Below, piece by piece: positions 1 to 8,642 of a stretch of 64,000 nucleotides of DNA; the stretch's first letter is position 1; every line of letters begins with the position of its first letter. The translations under genes were made by a program, and so were the position numbers. This DNA is from Methyloligella sp. (GTDB taxonomy: Bacteria > Pseudomonadota > Alphaproteobacteria > Rhizobiales > HXMU1428-3), in the NCBI GenBank assembly GCA_021604645.1, contig BQJJ01000012.1, positions 47,706-111,705 of the forward strand, in the 5' to 3' direction. The notes beneath the pieces are model-generated. The model ran no database searches. It was not told where the DNA came from and worked only from the letters and a program-made list of their open reading frames with translations.

Positions 1-482
1 GCTGGAATATCTTTTACTTTTAAAGCGCCTTTTCCGCATGCATCATCTGGGACCAAGACAACCCAGTGTGAATGCCAGACAGTTCCATCGTTCCCCAAGT
101 TTCCATCGCCATTTTCATCGAAAAGAGGGGTGTCGTCAAAGTCAGGGTGGGATGTAATGGCCATAGCAAGAATACCTTGTTTTTTATCAAAGCCAACAGC
201 TGAGCTGTCTATTTTTGTTGGCCAGACATATGAAAAGACCTTGCTGCCTTCTAATTTTCCGGTTGGAGTTGGGGTTGTTTTTCCAGCTTTCCCACTGACA
301 TGCATGTGAAATGTTAGCCAATTATCACTTGCTGTGATCTTGGCATGAACTACATCAAAGTTAGCCATTTTTGCATTTCCGACTTTAGCCTTGATGTCAT
401 GGGCTTGCAGGGGAGAGTAAGCCAGGACTGCAAGAAGAAGTGCGGAACTTATTTTATAAATCATATTTATTGTGATTTTCAT
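1..482 (-). CDS. Secreted protein of unknown function (C-terminus cut by window edge)
   Basis: The reading frame runs off the left edge, so only the N-terminal 160 or so residues are visible. It opens with MKITINMIYKISSALLLAVLAY, a short basic stretch followed by a hydrophobic core, and a likely signal peptidase site after LQA, so the mature protein (starting near HDIKAK) should be periplasmic. The mature part contains an acidic DENGDGN stretch that could be a calcium-type loop, and a WHSHW segment. An in-frame ATG lies six codons downstream, but the first ATG has a purine-rich AAGGAAG sequence at good distance. It is 31 nt downstream of the DUF2024 gene on the same strand, so the two are probably one operon under the divergent MarR control region. 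I do not recognise the family. Confidence 0.75.
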   Translation of the reverse strand, partial: MKITINMIYKISSALLLAVLAYSPLQAHDIKAKVGNAKMANFDVVHAKITASDNWLTFHMHVSGKAGKTTPTPTGKLEGSKVFSYVWPTKIDSSAVGFDKKQGILAMAITSHPDFDDTPLFDENGDGNLGNDGTVWHSHWVVLVPDDACGKGALKVKDIP

Positions 483-513
483 TTTTCTTCCTTTCTAGGG
501 TATTGTTTGCTGG

Positions 514-786
514 TTATAAAATAGGGTTTGGGCACCCTTCCATTTGGAGGATGGCGTATCCATTTTCTTGAAGCTGCTGTTGAATTGTTGGATTTGCTTG
601 TTCTGTGTGACAAAAATTGCACTGTGATTGTTTGAGTGCATTTTCCTCTTCACCTATTTCTTTTAAAAATTTTTGAGCAAATTCAAATGCCAGGTCTTTT
701 GATGTTCCTTCTTTTACAAAAACATCAAAATGTATGACGTGACCGTTTTTTGATTGTGCGTATGTGTCATACACTGCGATCTTCAT
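514..786 (-). CDS. DUF2024 family protein
   Basis: A 90-residue cytoplasmic protein with the DUF2024 start (MKIAVYDTYAQSKNG...HFDVFV). It carries a CNFCH pair (C56, C59, H60) and a further Cys at 85 in the closing MEGCPNPIL, an arrangement that suggests metal binding or a redox role; that is inference. The function of the family is not established. The start is supported by GGAGATAAAAAC directly before the ATG. It is the first gene of a probable two-gene operon with the secreted protein at the left edge and is transcribed away from the MarR regulator, which itself has four Cys near its C-terminus. Confidence 0.85.
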   Translation of the reverse strand: MKIAVYDTYAQSKNGHVIHFDVFVKEGTSKDLAFEFAQKFLKEIGEEENALKQSQCNFCHTEQANPTIQQQLQENGYAILQMEGCPNPIL

Positions 787-819
787 GTTTTTATCTCCTA
801 TTTAATATTACGCATTTAT

Positions 820-842
820 TATAGTTTCGATACTAAACTATA
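820..842. promoter_or_regulatory. Probable MarR operator in the divergent promoter region
   Basis: An inverted repeat with 8-base arms (TATAGTTT and AAACTATA) separated by 7 bases lies between the DUF2024 gene and the MarR gene. A related element, ATAGTTTAGATGCGATACTA, lies at 879-898, just ahead of the MarR start. Shared words (ATAGTTT and CGATACTA) in both suggest two binding sites for the same regulator, most simply autoregulation and control of the divergent pair. A TTGTCA at 871-876 followed by GATACT at 892-897 could be the MarR promoter, with a very short or absent leader. Confidence 0.55.
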
Positions 843-906
843 AACATTCATATACGAAGAATGATTGGGCTTGTCAATATAGTTTAGATGCGATACTAAT
901 GGTTTT

Positions 907-1443
907 ATGACTAGTGATTTAAATATTTGGCTTGAACGTTTGTCTTCTTTGCAAAGAAAACATATGAGGAACGCTGCGAATATCGAAGGTATTCAATTGG
1001 TTCATCTCGAAATTTTGCGATTTTTATCCATCAGCAATAAATATTCGAATACGGCACAAGCTCTTTGTGATTACCTTGGACAAACCAAGGGTAGTATTTC
1101 TCAAAGTTTGAAATTAATTGAAGACGTGGGATATATTGTACGCAAGCCTTGTGAAAAGGACGGGCGGGTTATTCGTTTGTATTTATCTGCTGAGGGGACA
1201 AAATGTTTGAAACGGCTGGAAGAGGCCCTCTTGCCGGAACTACCTGAGAATGAAAAGCGTGTGAGTGTGCTTAAAGATCTTTTGTCAGAATGGCAGGTGC
1301 GAAATGATCTTAAGGGTTTTGGGCAATGTAAGTCCTGTCGTTTTAATGAACAATTGGGCCAAAGTAAATTTAAGTGCGGTTTAACAGGTGAAGCATTGTC
1401 CAAAACGGATATAGAAAAAATTTGCCAAGAGCATGTTTTTTGA
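907..1443 (+). CDS. MarR-family regulator with C-terminal cysteine cluster
   Basis: A 178-residue protein. Residues about 20-110 form a winged helix: a recognition segment around TAQALCDYLGQTKGSISQSL, then the wing GYIVRKPCEKDGRVIRLYLS. Beyond the usual MarR length it has a tail with C141, C144, C157 and C173 (CKSC...KCGLTGE...KICQEH), which looks like a zinc or redox site. MarR proteins usually repress divergent genes and release DNA on ligand binding or thiol oxidation. Here the divergent partner also carries a CxxCH motif, so a metal or thiol signal is plausible but inferred. No clear Shine-Dalgarno precedes the ATG, which fits a nearly leaderless transcript. The downstream amidotransferase follows within about 30 nt. 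Confidence 0.88.
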   Translation: MTSDLNIWLERLSSLQRKHMRNAANIEGIQLVHLEILRFLSISNKYSNTAQALCDYLGQTKGSISQSLKLIEDVGYIVRKPCEKDGRVIRLYLSAEGTKCLKRLEEALLPELPENEKRVSVLKDLLSEWQVRNDLKGFGQCKSCRFNEQLGQSKFKCGLTGEALSKTDIEKICQEHVF

Positions 1444-1470
1444 CCTGTGATTAAGGAAATAGGACCTTTA

Positions 1471-2184
1471 ATGAGTGAAGCTAAGAAGTTGTGTATTGCT
1501 GTGCGGCACCTTCAGTTTGAAGACCTTGGGGTTTTTGAGGAACCCGTAGCTAAAGGGGGCTATGAAATTCAATATATTGATGCTCCTGTGGAGAAGCTTG
1601 ATGCCGCATATGAGGCTGATTTGCTTTTCATTTTGGGAGGGCCATGCGGCGTTTATGAGCATGAACTTTATCCTTATATAAAAGATGAACTTGCTCTTGC
1701 TAAACACCGTATTGACCATCAACTCTCGATGGTTGGTGTTTGTTTAGGGGCGCAAATTATTGCAGCCGCTGCTGGAGCTAAGGTTTATCCCGGTACCAAT
1801 GGTAATGAAATTGGTTGGGGCCCAATTTCACTGACTGAAGAGGGGAGAAACGGGCCTTTATCTCCTTTGTTATTACGAGAAGCCCCGATGTTTCATTGGC
1901 ATGGGGACACATTTGATTTGCCAAAAGGTGCGACTTTATTGGCATCATCAGAATTGTATGAAAACCAGATTTATTCACTAGGAAATAATATTCTTGGGTT
2001 TCAATCTCATCCAGAGCTTAATCCTCTGCACATTGAGCATTGGTTAATTGGTCATGCTTGTGAATTAGCCCACACCCCTCAAGCAGATTTATTGCAGATA
2101 CGCGCAAATACCCAACGTTATGGAGATAGTTTGAAGGCCAATGGAGTTGAAGCTCTTTCTAACTGGTTGCTGACTATCAAGTGA
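1471..2184 (+). CDS. Class I glutamine amidotransferase (GMP-synthase-like, stand-alone)
   Basis: A stand-alone class I amidotransferase domain of 237 residues. The oxyanion segment FILGGPCGVYE, the nucleophile elbow GVCLGAQ (Cys about 91) and the FQSHPE dyad (His about 181, Glu about 183) are all present, so it should be catalytically competent. Proteins of this group hydrolyse glutamine or act on gamma-glutamyl compounds; the acceptor here is unknown. A GTG start 24 nt upstream is possible, but the ATG used here has AGGA six bases before it. It follows the MarR gene closely and is probably cotranscribed. Its end lies 2 nt from the end of the convergent AraC gene. Confidence 0.85.
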   Translation: MSEAKKLCIAVRHLQFEDLGVFEEPVAKGGYEIQYIDAPVEKLDAAYEADLLFILGGPCGVYEHELYPYIKDELALAKHRIDHQLSMVGVCLGAQIIAAAAGAKVYPGTNGNEIGWGPISLTEEGRNGPLSPLLLREAPMFHWHGDTFDLPKGATLLASSELYENQIYSLGNNILGFQSHPELNPLHIEHWLIGHACELAHTPQADLLQIRANTQRYGDSLKANGVEALSNWLLTIK

Positions 2185-2186
2185 CT

Positions 2187-3068
2187 TTAGGTTTCTTTTT
2201 CGCTTTGCACTTGGAAATATTGCGTTGGTGGACTACCAAATTGTTTTTTAAAGAAACGTGAGAAATATAATGGATCTGTAAATCCTAGGTCAAAAGCAAC
2301 TTCTTTGATTGATTTTTGTCCTGACCTTAAAGCCACTCTTGCTGCAATTGCTAATCTTTCGTTGACTGCTTGTATAACCGTTTTTCCTAGTTCCGCTTTT
2401 ACTTTACGGTTCAATGTTATTGCGCTGACGCCAAGTGCGTTGCTGTAGAAATTTACATCTTTTTTCTGTGTGTAGGTTTCTTCGACTAGGTTTTGAAAAT
2501 TTAGAACTAAGCTTGAAAGTTGTTTTTGTTGTTGTTCTTGGTAGGCTTTTTCTTTGATTGTTTGTAACTTGAATTGAGCTGCGTGTAGTAGGACGGCTTT
2601 GAGTGTGTTTATTGCTCTGTCTCTAAAAAAACTACCTTGAGTTTCCAGGATTGAGTGTAGTTCTTCCAGTCGAGCTTTTAAGATTGATTGTTCTTTTTCT
2701 GGAAAGATGATGAGTGGTAGTCCTTTGAGTTTATTAAATACAAGCCCATCACAATAGACTTCATTTCTCAGGACTTGAATGCAAAAGAAATCATGAAGAA
2801 AACTTAGAGATTGAACGGTCGCTCCTTTTTTAAACTGGACAGTTTCTCCAGGTGAAAGAGTTAGCAGTTGACCTTGCTTTAAAGTGATGACCTGGCCTTC
2901 TAAGTTCAGGTTGACGTCTTGTTTGCTGGCAAAAAAGAGCCGGTATAATTTTATTGAGTAATTGGGAGCTTCACCTGGTTGCAGCTGTATGGAGACTTCG
3001 GGTAACTCGTCTTCACTTGAGCAGTTTTCAGGCAGAGTTATGAGGTTTGTAGTTTTGCCTATTACCAT
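2187..3068 (-). CDS. AraC-family transcriptional regulator
   Basis: A 293-residue regulator. The N-terminal half has the beta-rich, cupin-like character of AraC ligand-binding domains. The C-terminal 100 residues contain the two helix-turn-helix motifs: one around YSNALGVSAITLNRKVKAEL, the second around SIKEVAFDLGFTDPLYFSRFFKKQFG, which is the classic AraC signature ending in PPTQY. The effector is unknown. The neighbouring intergenic region separates it from the secreted SnoaL-like protein transcribed the other way, which is the most obvious candidate target. The start has GAGGA about 13 nt upstream, rather far, so the exact start is moderately certain. Confidence 0.88.
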   Translation of the reverse strand: MVIGKTTNLITLPENCSSEDELPEVSIQLQPGEAPNYSIKLYRLFFASKQDVNLNLEGQVITLKQGQLLTLSPGETVQFKKGATVQSLSFLHDFFCIQVLRNEVYCDGLVFNKLKGLPLIIFPEKEQSILKARLEELHSILETQGSFFRDRAINTLKAVLLHAAQFKLQTIKEKAYQEQQQKQLSSLVLNFQNLVEETYTQKKDVNFYSNALGVSAITLNRKVKAELGKTVIQAVNERLAIAARVALRSGQKSIKEVAFDLGFTDPLYFSRFFKKQFGSPPTQYFQVQSEKET

Positions 3069-3293
3069 AGGATAAGTTTCCTCGTGTGTTTCTTTTTAGC
3101 TTTTACAAATGAGATATATGAGGTCTTGAATTCTAATCAAGAGGTGTTATGGCAAATGTAAAATGATTGTAATAATCGATGATTGTGATTGTTTTGTCCA
3201 TGTTAAAGTTTGGTTTGTGTATGGGGTGCCCTGGTCACTCATGGCAATAGATACATTGAGAGTGTAACTTTAAACCTTATGAAAGGAATGACT

Positions 3294-3749
3294 ATGAAAT
3301 TTCTCTCACTATCTATTGCGAGTTTGATTGTTTTATTTGCAGCAACTGTTTCTGGATTAAGTGCTGGGCAGATGAAGGATAAGTCAGCTATTGGAGCTGT
3401 TAATCAGCAATTTGAAAAAATGTTTAAGACTCAAAATGCAGATGGGTTGGCAGCACTTTATACCTTGCAAGGGCAAGTTATGCCTACAAATGCAGATTTC
3501 GTAACTGGGCGAGATAATATTCGTAATTTCTGGTCCGGCGCCTTTAAAAGCGGTCTTACTGCAGCTAAATTGACATCTGTTGAATTAACAATCCATGGTG
3601 AAACAGCCATCGAAATTGGTAAGTATGTTTTGAAAAATACTGAAGGTAAGCAGGCTGACCAAGGTAAGTATATTGTTATTTGGCAAAAAGAAAATGGTGA
3701 CTGGAAACTGCATAGAGATATTTTTAATAGCTCCGTAGTTGTTAAATAA
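3294..3749 (+). CDS. Secreted SnoaL-like / DUF4440-type protein
   Basis: A 151-residue protein with a signal peptide (MKFLSLSIASLIVLFAATVSG) followed by a single cone-shaped NTF2-like domain: INQQF-type first helix (AIGAVNQQFEKMFKTQNADG), LAALYT, the V..PTNADFVTGRDNIRNFW loop and a closing IVIWQKENGDWKLHRDIFN strand pair. This is the pattern of the DUF4440/SnoaL group, whose members are small enzymes or binding proteins of varied function. The start was placed at an ATG with AAAGGA seven bases upstream rather than at upstream in-frame codons that lack a ribosome site. It is probably monocistronic, with a terminator directly after it. Confidence 0.85.
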   Translation: MKFLSLSIASLIVLFAATVSGLSAGQMKDKSAIGAVNQQFEKMFKTQNADGLAALYTLQGQVMPTNADFVTGRDNIRNFWSGAFKSGLTAAKLTSVELTIHGETAIEIGKYVLKNTEGKQADQGKYIVIWQKENGDWKLHRDIFNSSVVVK

Positions 3750-3780
3750 TTTGTCTTGATTTAAATGTGGTTTCCTAGGG

Positions 3781-3816
3781 CTCATGGCTTGATTTACTCA
3801 GGCCATGAGTTTTTTA
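3781..3816 (+). terminator. Rho-independent terminator after the SnoaL-like gene
   Basis: An 8-bp stem (CTCATGGC / GCCATGAG) with a 13-base interval, followed by a run of T. It ends at the stop codon of the convergent P450 gene. No comparable T run follows it on the minus strand, so it acts mainly in the plus direction. Confidence 0.75.
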
Positions 3817-5205
3817 TTCTAAACGGATTGCTTTTAGAAAAACGCCCGGTTCAGGTCTGATTGTCATTTGCATAATGGGGGTTGGTTTTGGTGAGGCTGG
3901 TGTGAATTTGAATCTTGATAAAATTGTCATTAAAATTATGTGGGCTTGCATCATGGCGAATGTTGCACCGACGCAAATGCGTGGACCTGCACCAAAGGGA
4001 ACGTGCTGGAATTTATTACGCTGTTCTATTTTTTCTTTTGCAAAATGGTTTGGGTTAAATTTATTGGGATTTTCCCATAAGTCTTGATGGCGGTGAAGGG
4101 AGTAAATGTTTAAAAACATTGTGTCTCCAGCTCTTATTTCTCGGTCATATAGTTGATCTGTTTTTATCGCTTTGCGTGCAAGGAAGCCAACAGGCGGGTA
4201 TAAACGCATTGTCTCTTGTAGGACTTGTTCTATGTATGGGGCCTTTTCAATGTCTTCTGCGCTTGCAGCTTTAGCTTGACTTCCACTTCCTAAAATAGAC
4301 GTTGCTTCACTGCGTGCTCTGTCTTGTGCTTCTTGATCATTGGCAAGTAAATATAGGGACCATGCCAGAGTTAAGGCTGTTGTTTCATGGCCTGCCACTA
4401 TGAAAAATTGCATGTTGTGCAGGAGGTCTTTTGGCGCCATTTTTCTCCCTGTTTGGGCATCTTCAGCTTTCATCATATAATCAAGTAAATCATCAGTGCT
4501 TTCATTTTGATTTGCTATGTCTTTTTTTCTGGCATCGATGGCTTCCTGCACCATTTTATGCATAGTTTTAATGGCTCGTCTGCCACGAATTTCTCCTGGC
4601 CGTGGTACCCAATATGGTGTTTCTAGAAAGTCTAATAGTGAAGCCCTGCCGACGGTTCGGAAATATTTTGTGACGGCTTCTGCATATTTTTCACTATCAA
4701 AATGTTCTCGCCCTGAGAGAGCTACTTCGCAAATGACATCGAATGTAGCCGATAGCATTTCGCGTACCATTTCACAGGCCATTTCACTTTCGCTATTTTG
4801 ATTGTTGGCTATCCGGGTGGCTGCTCGCTCTGCTGTTTTGGTCATTAAGGGGGCGAGGGCTGTTACATTGCGTGCTGTGAAAACTGGTGAGATGGCTCTT
4901 CTTTGCCAGCGCCAATTGCTTCCTTCTGAAGTGAACAGACTTTCCCCTACAGCAGGGCGTAACATTCGAATGACGACTTCTGATTTGGGATAGTTTTCTA
5001 CATTATCTAAAAATATGTGTTTTAAGGCTTCAGGTCCTTGCACCATATGCCATCTGGAAAACCCGGTTTTGCCTGTTACGATTGGTTGGGTGTAGGCAAT
5101 GTCTGGGATAATGTTAAGCGCATTTTCTCGCATGGCGCGTAAGCTGCCGATAATACCTAGCGGTTTTAAAGGAGGGTCGACAGTTGGCGGAGTAAACGAG
5201 CCCAT
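3814..5205 (-). CDS. Cytochrome P450
   Basis: A 463-residue soluble P450. The I-helix oxygen-binding segment AGHETTALTLAW, the K-helix ExxR (ETMRLYPP) and the haem loop FGAGPRICVG (Cys about 411, the axial thiolate) are intact, so it should be active. There is no N-terminal membrane anchor. The PPVGFLARKA segment after ExxR resembles bacterial P450s that hydroxylate fatty acids or terpenoids, but the substrate cannot be read from the sequence. No ferredoxin or reductase gene is adjacent. GAGG precedes the ATG. It lies 157 nt downstream of the ScfR regulator on the same strand, so read-through from that gene is possible. Confidence 0.93.
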   Translation of the reverse strand: MGSFTPPTVDPPLKPLGIIGSLRAMRENALNIIPDIAYTQPIVTGKTGFSRWHMVQGPEALKHIFLDNVENYPKSEVVIRMLRPAVGESLFTSEGSNWRWQRRAISPVFTARNVTALAPLMTKTAERAATRIANNQNSESEMACEMVREMLSATFDVICEVALSGREHFDSEKYAEAVTKYFRTVGRASLLDFLETPYWVPRPGEIRGRRAIKTMHKMVQEAIDARKKDIANQNESTDDLLDYMMKAEDAQTGRKMAPKDLLHNMQFFIVAGHETTALTLAWSLYLLANDQEAQDRARSEATSILGSGSQAKAASAEDIEKAPYIEQVLQETMRLYPPVGFLARKAIKTDQLYDREIRAGDTMFLNIYSLHRHQDLWENPNKFNPNHFAKEKIEQRNKFQHVPFGAGPRICVGATFAMMQAHIILMTILSRFKFTPASPKPTPIMQMTIRPEPGVFLKAIRLE

Positions 5206-5362
5206 AAAATATTACCTCTTAATGGATGTCTCATTTAAGTTTACTGCAATCTTTTTAGTGAGTACATAGCGACTTATTGTCCTTAGTTTTTTGAGGTCTA
5301 TCCTTGGTTGTTTTCTAAGGAGAGTTCTGGAAAAACCCTTTCTTTAAAATTTTTACACCTTG

Positions 5363-6814
5363 TTAGTCGAATTCATAAGGGATTGTTTTGCGGTAGTTTT
5401 CGTCAATCTTTAACCCGCGTTTTAAAGGAGGGAGAGCGCGTTGGTGGCAGTTTCTTCTTTCGCAAATACGGCAAGATACGCCGATTTTTTCGAATGCTTT
5501 ATTATTATTTGTGTCTAAGTCATCTCCATATATGAGGTCTTCTGCGTGTGTTATTTCACAACCAAGTGCCAGGGCATATCTTTGTACAGGTGCATGAAAG
5601 CCTCCACTTGGTTTGGTGACGGTGGTGGCTAGGCAAAGATATTGTGCGCCATCAGTTGTCTCAGCTAATTGCCGGATAATTCTATTGGGGGTTTCAAAGG
5701 CTTGGTGGACATTCCACAAAGGACAGGCTGAGCCGAAACGGGCAAATTGTAATTTGGTTGCGGAGTGTCTCTTGGTGATGTTACCGGCTTGGTCAACGCG
5801 GGCAAAAAAGAAGGGAATACCTTTGGCGCCTGGACGTTGCAAGGTTGAGAGGCGGTGAGCGACTTGCTCGATGCTGGCTTCAAATTTTTCAGCTAAGAGA
5901 ACAAGATCGTATCTCAACTCTTTTGCAGCTTGGCTGAAGTCTCCATAAGGTAAGATGGTTGCGCCAGCGAAATAGTTTGCCATGCCTATTCGGCAAATGG
6001 CGGCGGCTTCTTCTGAATGAAAGTTGGCTTCATTAATATAGGTTTCAATGACCGTTGCAAATTCTAGTTGAGCGACTTGGTGGGCGATTTGAAAGGCTTG
6101 TGTTGAAGCAAGTGAACGCCGGTTTAGATATAGAACGTGTGCGACTGGATCGAAACGCCTTAGAGCTACTTCTTCTTTTTGAGGATTGTCTTTGTTGGTT
6201 AGGTTTTGATGGTTTTCTGTGCCGATAATCACTCTGACGCGGTGTGTTTGTTCTATGTAGTCCGCGAGAGCGCGGACTTTGCTGCGGTTTTGTTTGGAAA
6301 TGTGCTTGTGTAAATTTTCAGCTTTCTGGTCTAGTTCGTCGACATAGTTGTCGAGATAGTGAAAGAAATCTCTTACTTCTTCATAAGGGGTTGGCTCGCT
6401 CAGACCATCTGACCGTTCTATGGTTTCGTCTAACTCTGCCAATTGTTCGCTCGCACGGCGAAGATTGTGATGCATTGCTATGAAGGCGCGGGCAAAATCT
6501 GGTGCGCCTTGAGCGACCAGTTTTATGTCGGTGTTGGAGGGGCGTGTTGAGCTAATGAGTGGATCGGAGAAGACTTCGGCGATGTCTGCGATCAATCGGT
6601 CACTGTCTTGCTCGGAAAAGCTGGCGATATCAATTGAGAAGTTCTCAGCTAATGATAGCAGGACTGAAGCGCTTAAGTGGCGTTGATTGTTTTCTATCTG
6701 ATTGAGATAGCTTGTTGATATGCCAAGACGTTCAGCAAATGCAGCTTGTGTTAGTTCTGCGTCATTGCGGATTTTACGGATTGTTCTGCCGATGAGTAAT
6801 TTTTTATGTTTCAT
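5363..6814 (-). CDS. ScfR-type (short-chain fatty acyl) transcriptional regulator
   Basis: 483 residues. The N-terminus is an XRE helix-turn-helix (TQAAFAERLGISTSYLNQIENN). The middle is an IrrE/DUF955-like region, and the C-terminus carries the family signature FGSACPLWNVHQAFETP and a Cys motif CRICERRNC (C-x2-C-x4-C). ScfR proteins (RamB, PrpR, PccR) sense acyl-CoA species; for the mycobacterial PrpR an iron-sulfur cluster has been reported in this C-terminal part, as I recall. The gene is divergent from pccB, and TTTGCAAA boxes of the type reported for PccR lie just upstream. It is therefore the likely activator of the propionyl-CoA operon and likely autoregulated. A TTG ten codons upstream would overlap those boxes, so the ATG is preferred. 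Confidence 0.9.
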   Translation of the reverse strand: MKHKKLLIGRTIRKIRNDAELTQAAFAERLGISTSYLNQIENNQRHLSASVLLSLAENFSIDIASFSEQDSDRLIADIAEVFSDPLISSTRPSNTDIKLVAQGAPDFARAFIAMHHNLRRASEQLAELDETIERSDGLSEPTPYEEVRDFFHYLDNYVDELDQKAENLHKHISKQNRSKVRALADYIEQTHRVRVIIGTENHQNLTNKDNPQKEEVALRRFDPVAHVLYLNRRSLASTQAFQIAHQVAQLEFATVIETYINEANFHSEEAAAICRIGMANYFAGATILPYGDFSQAAKELRYDLVLLAEKFEASIEQVAHRLSTLQRPGAKGIPFFFARVDQAGNITKRHSATKLQFARFGSACPLWNVHQAFETPNRIIRQLAETTDGAQYLCLATTVTKPSGGFHAPVQRYALALGCEITHAEDLIYGDDLDTNNNKAFEKIGVSCRICERRNCHQRALPPLKRGLKIDENYRKTIPYEFD

Positions 6815-6837
6815 CTTGAAGTCTCGATATCTATTTA

Positions 6838-6867
6838 TTTGCAATTTTGCAAAAATATGTTTGCAAA
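6838..6867. promoter_or_regulatory. Tandem TTTGCAAA boxes (probable ScfR/PccR operator)
   Basis: Two perfect TTTGCAAA palindromes (6846-6853 and 6860-6867) are separated by six bases. A third near-copy, TTTGCAAT, abuts on the left (6838-6845). From the literature as I recall it, Rhodobacter PccR binds paired TTTGCAAA sites. The cluster starts 24 bp upstream of the ScfR ATG, consistent with autorepression, and 230 bp upstream of pccB. Confidence 0.7.
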
Positions 6868-7072
6868 AATACTAATATAACAATGTCGCTTTTTCAAGCC
6901 TAGTCTTTGTGCTTGAAATGGTCTTTATAAGTTTCAATAGGTGTTTTAGGGGCTATATTGAGCTGTAACAGACGTTTTCAGATGATTTTCAGGTGAAATG
7001 CAATCTTATAATAAATAATTTCCCTGTATTGAATAGCTGAAACTTCATCAATTTTTCCCGCCAATATTGAAA

Positions 7073-7080
7073 TTTGCAAA
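7073..7080. promoter_or_regulatory. Single TTTGCAAA box in front of pccB
   Basis: A perfect TTTGCAAA lies 18 bp before the pccB ATG. It is a single copy, unlike the tandem set near the ScfR gene, so it may be a weaker site or part of a looped arrangement. It sits almost on the ribosome site (AGGGG at 7086-7090), a position better suited to repression than activation. Confidence 0.45.
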
Positions 7081-7098
7081 TATTTAGGGGATGCATTA

Positions 7099-8631
7099 AT
7101 GCAAGATATTCTCAAAGAACTCGAAGATCGCCGTGTTGAAGCCCGTTTGGGTGGTGGACAACGACGGATTGATAGCCAGCATAAAAAGGGCAAACTTACT
7201 GCGCGTGAGCGCCTTGATGTGCTCTTAGATCAAGGGTCGTTTGAAGAATACGACATGTATAAAACCCATCGCTGTACCGACTTTGGTATGGAAGAGACGA
7301 AGATCTCTGGTGATGGTGTTGTCACTGGTTGGGGGACGATTAATGGTCGCCCAACTTATGTCTTCTCTCAAGACTTTACAGTTTTTGGTGGCTCCCTTTC
7401 TGAAACGCATGCTGAAAAGATCTGCAAGATCATGGATCTTGCGTTGCAAAATGGTGTGCCTGTCATTGGTCTGAATGACTCTGGTGGAGCGCGTATCCAA
7501 GAAGGTGTTGCTTCTCTTGGTGGGTATGCTGAAGTGTTTTATCGCAATGTCCAGGCGTCTGGTGTAATTCCGCAAATCTCCGTAATTATGGGGCCATGCG
7601 CTGGTGGTGCGGTTTATTCGCCTGCTATGACTGATTATATTTTTATGGTCAAGGACACGAGCTATATGTTTGTAACCGGACCAGATGTTGTGAAGACAGT
7701 GACCAATGAAGTGGTTACTGCAGAGGAACTCGGTGGTGCTTCTACTCACACGAAGAAATCTTCAGTTGCTGATGGTGCTTTTGAGAATGATCTTGAGACA
7801 CTTTTAGAAATTCGCCGCTTATTTGATTTTCTCCCCCTTTCAAATGAAGCTGAGTTGCCAGTCCTTGAGACAAATGATCCGGCAGATCGCATTGAAATGA
7901 GCCTTGATACGATTGTTCCTGAAAACCCTAATCAACCTTATGACATGCATGAAGTTATTCAAAAGATTGCTGATGAAGGTGATTTTTTCGAAATTCAAAA
8001 AGATCATGCTGGCAATATTCTATGCGGATATATTCGTTTAAACGGCTCAACAGTTGGTGTTGTTGCTAACCAGCCGATGGTGCTTGCGGGCTGTCTTGAT
8101 ATTGATAGTGCGAAAAAAGCTGGGCGGTTTGTGCGTTATTGTAACGCTTTCAACATTCCTATTCTCACTCTTGTTGATGTGCCAGGCTTTTTGCCGGGGA
8201 CGGTTCAGGAATATGGTGGCATCATCAAGCACGGAGCCAAGCTCTTATTTGCTTACGCTGAAGCAACAGTGCCAAAAGTGACTGTGATTGTCCGTAAGGC
8301 GTATGGCGGGGCGTATGATGTGATGGCGTCAAAACATATTCGCTCTGATGTGAACTATGCCTGGCCGACTGCTGAGATTGCAGTGATGGGCGCGAAGGGG
8401 GCGACTGAAATTTTATACCGCGAAGATCTTAATAATCCTGAGAAAATTGCAGAACGCACAAAGGAGTATGAAGACCGGTTTGCGAACCCCTTTATTGCTG
8501 CGCAACGCGGATTTATTGACGAGGTAATTCAACCTCACTCTACACGCCGCCGTGTTGGTCGTGCTTTTGATCTTTTGAAAACGAAAAAAGTACCGGCGAT
8601 TAATAAGAAAAATGACAATATTCCACTATAA
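7099..8631 (+). CDS. pccB: Propionyl-CoA carboxylase beta subunit
   Basis: 510 residues, the normal length for the carboxyltransferase subunit of propionyl-CoA carboxylase. It transfers carboxyl from carboxybiotin to propionyl-CoA, giving (S)-methylmalonyl-CoA. The two crotonase-like halves are visible: GGARIQEGV near 130 and [12 protein letters not shown] near 165 in the first, and [21 protein letters not shown] near 362 and [15 protein letters not shown] near 399 in the second. These glycine-rich stretches form the oxyanion holes. It is the first gene of pccB-pccA-mutase, with 11 nt to pccA. The divergent ScfR gene and its boxes suggest induction by propionyl-CoA. Confidence 0.96.
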   Translation: MQDILKELEDRRVEARLGGGQRRIDSQHKKGKLTARERLDVLLDQGSFEEYDMYKTHRCTDFGMEETKISGDGVVTGWGTINGRPTYVFSQDFTVFGGSLSETHAEKICKIMDLALQNGVPVIGLNDSGGARIQEGVASLGGYAEVFYRNVQASGVIPQISVIMGPCAGGAVYSPAMTDYIFMVKDTSYMFVTGPDVVKTVTNEVVTAEELGGASTHTKKSSVADGAFENDLETLLEIRRLFDFLPLSNEAELPVLETNDPADRIEMSLDTIVPENPNQPYDMHEVIQKIADEGDFFEIQKDHAGNILCGYIRLNGSTVGVVANQPMVLAGCLDIDSAKKAGRFVRYCNAFNIPILTLVDVPGFLPGTVQEYGGIIKHGAKLLFAYAEATVPKVTVIVRKAYGGAYDVMASKHIRSDVNYAWPTAEIAVMGAKGATEILYREDLNNPEKIAERTKEYEDRFANPFIAAQRGFIDEVIQPHSTRRRVGRAFDLLKTKKVPAINKKNDNIPL

Positions 8632-8642
8632 GGGGCTCTCTC

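Noticed and set aside
7225..7749. 174-codon frame antisense to pccB
   Set aside because: It lies fully inside a well-supported gene, with no homology and no ribosome site; it is a codon-bias shadow.
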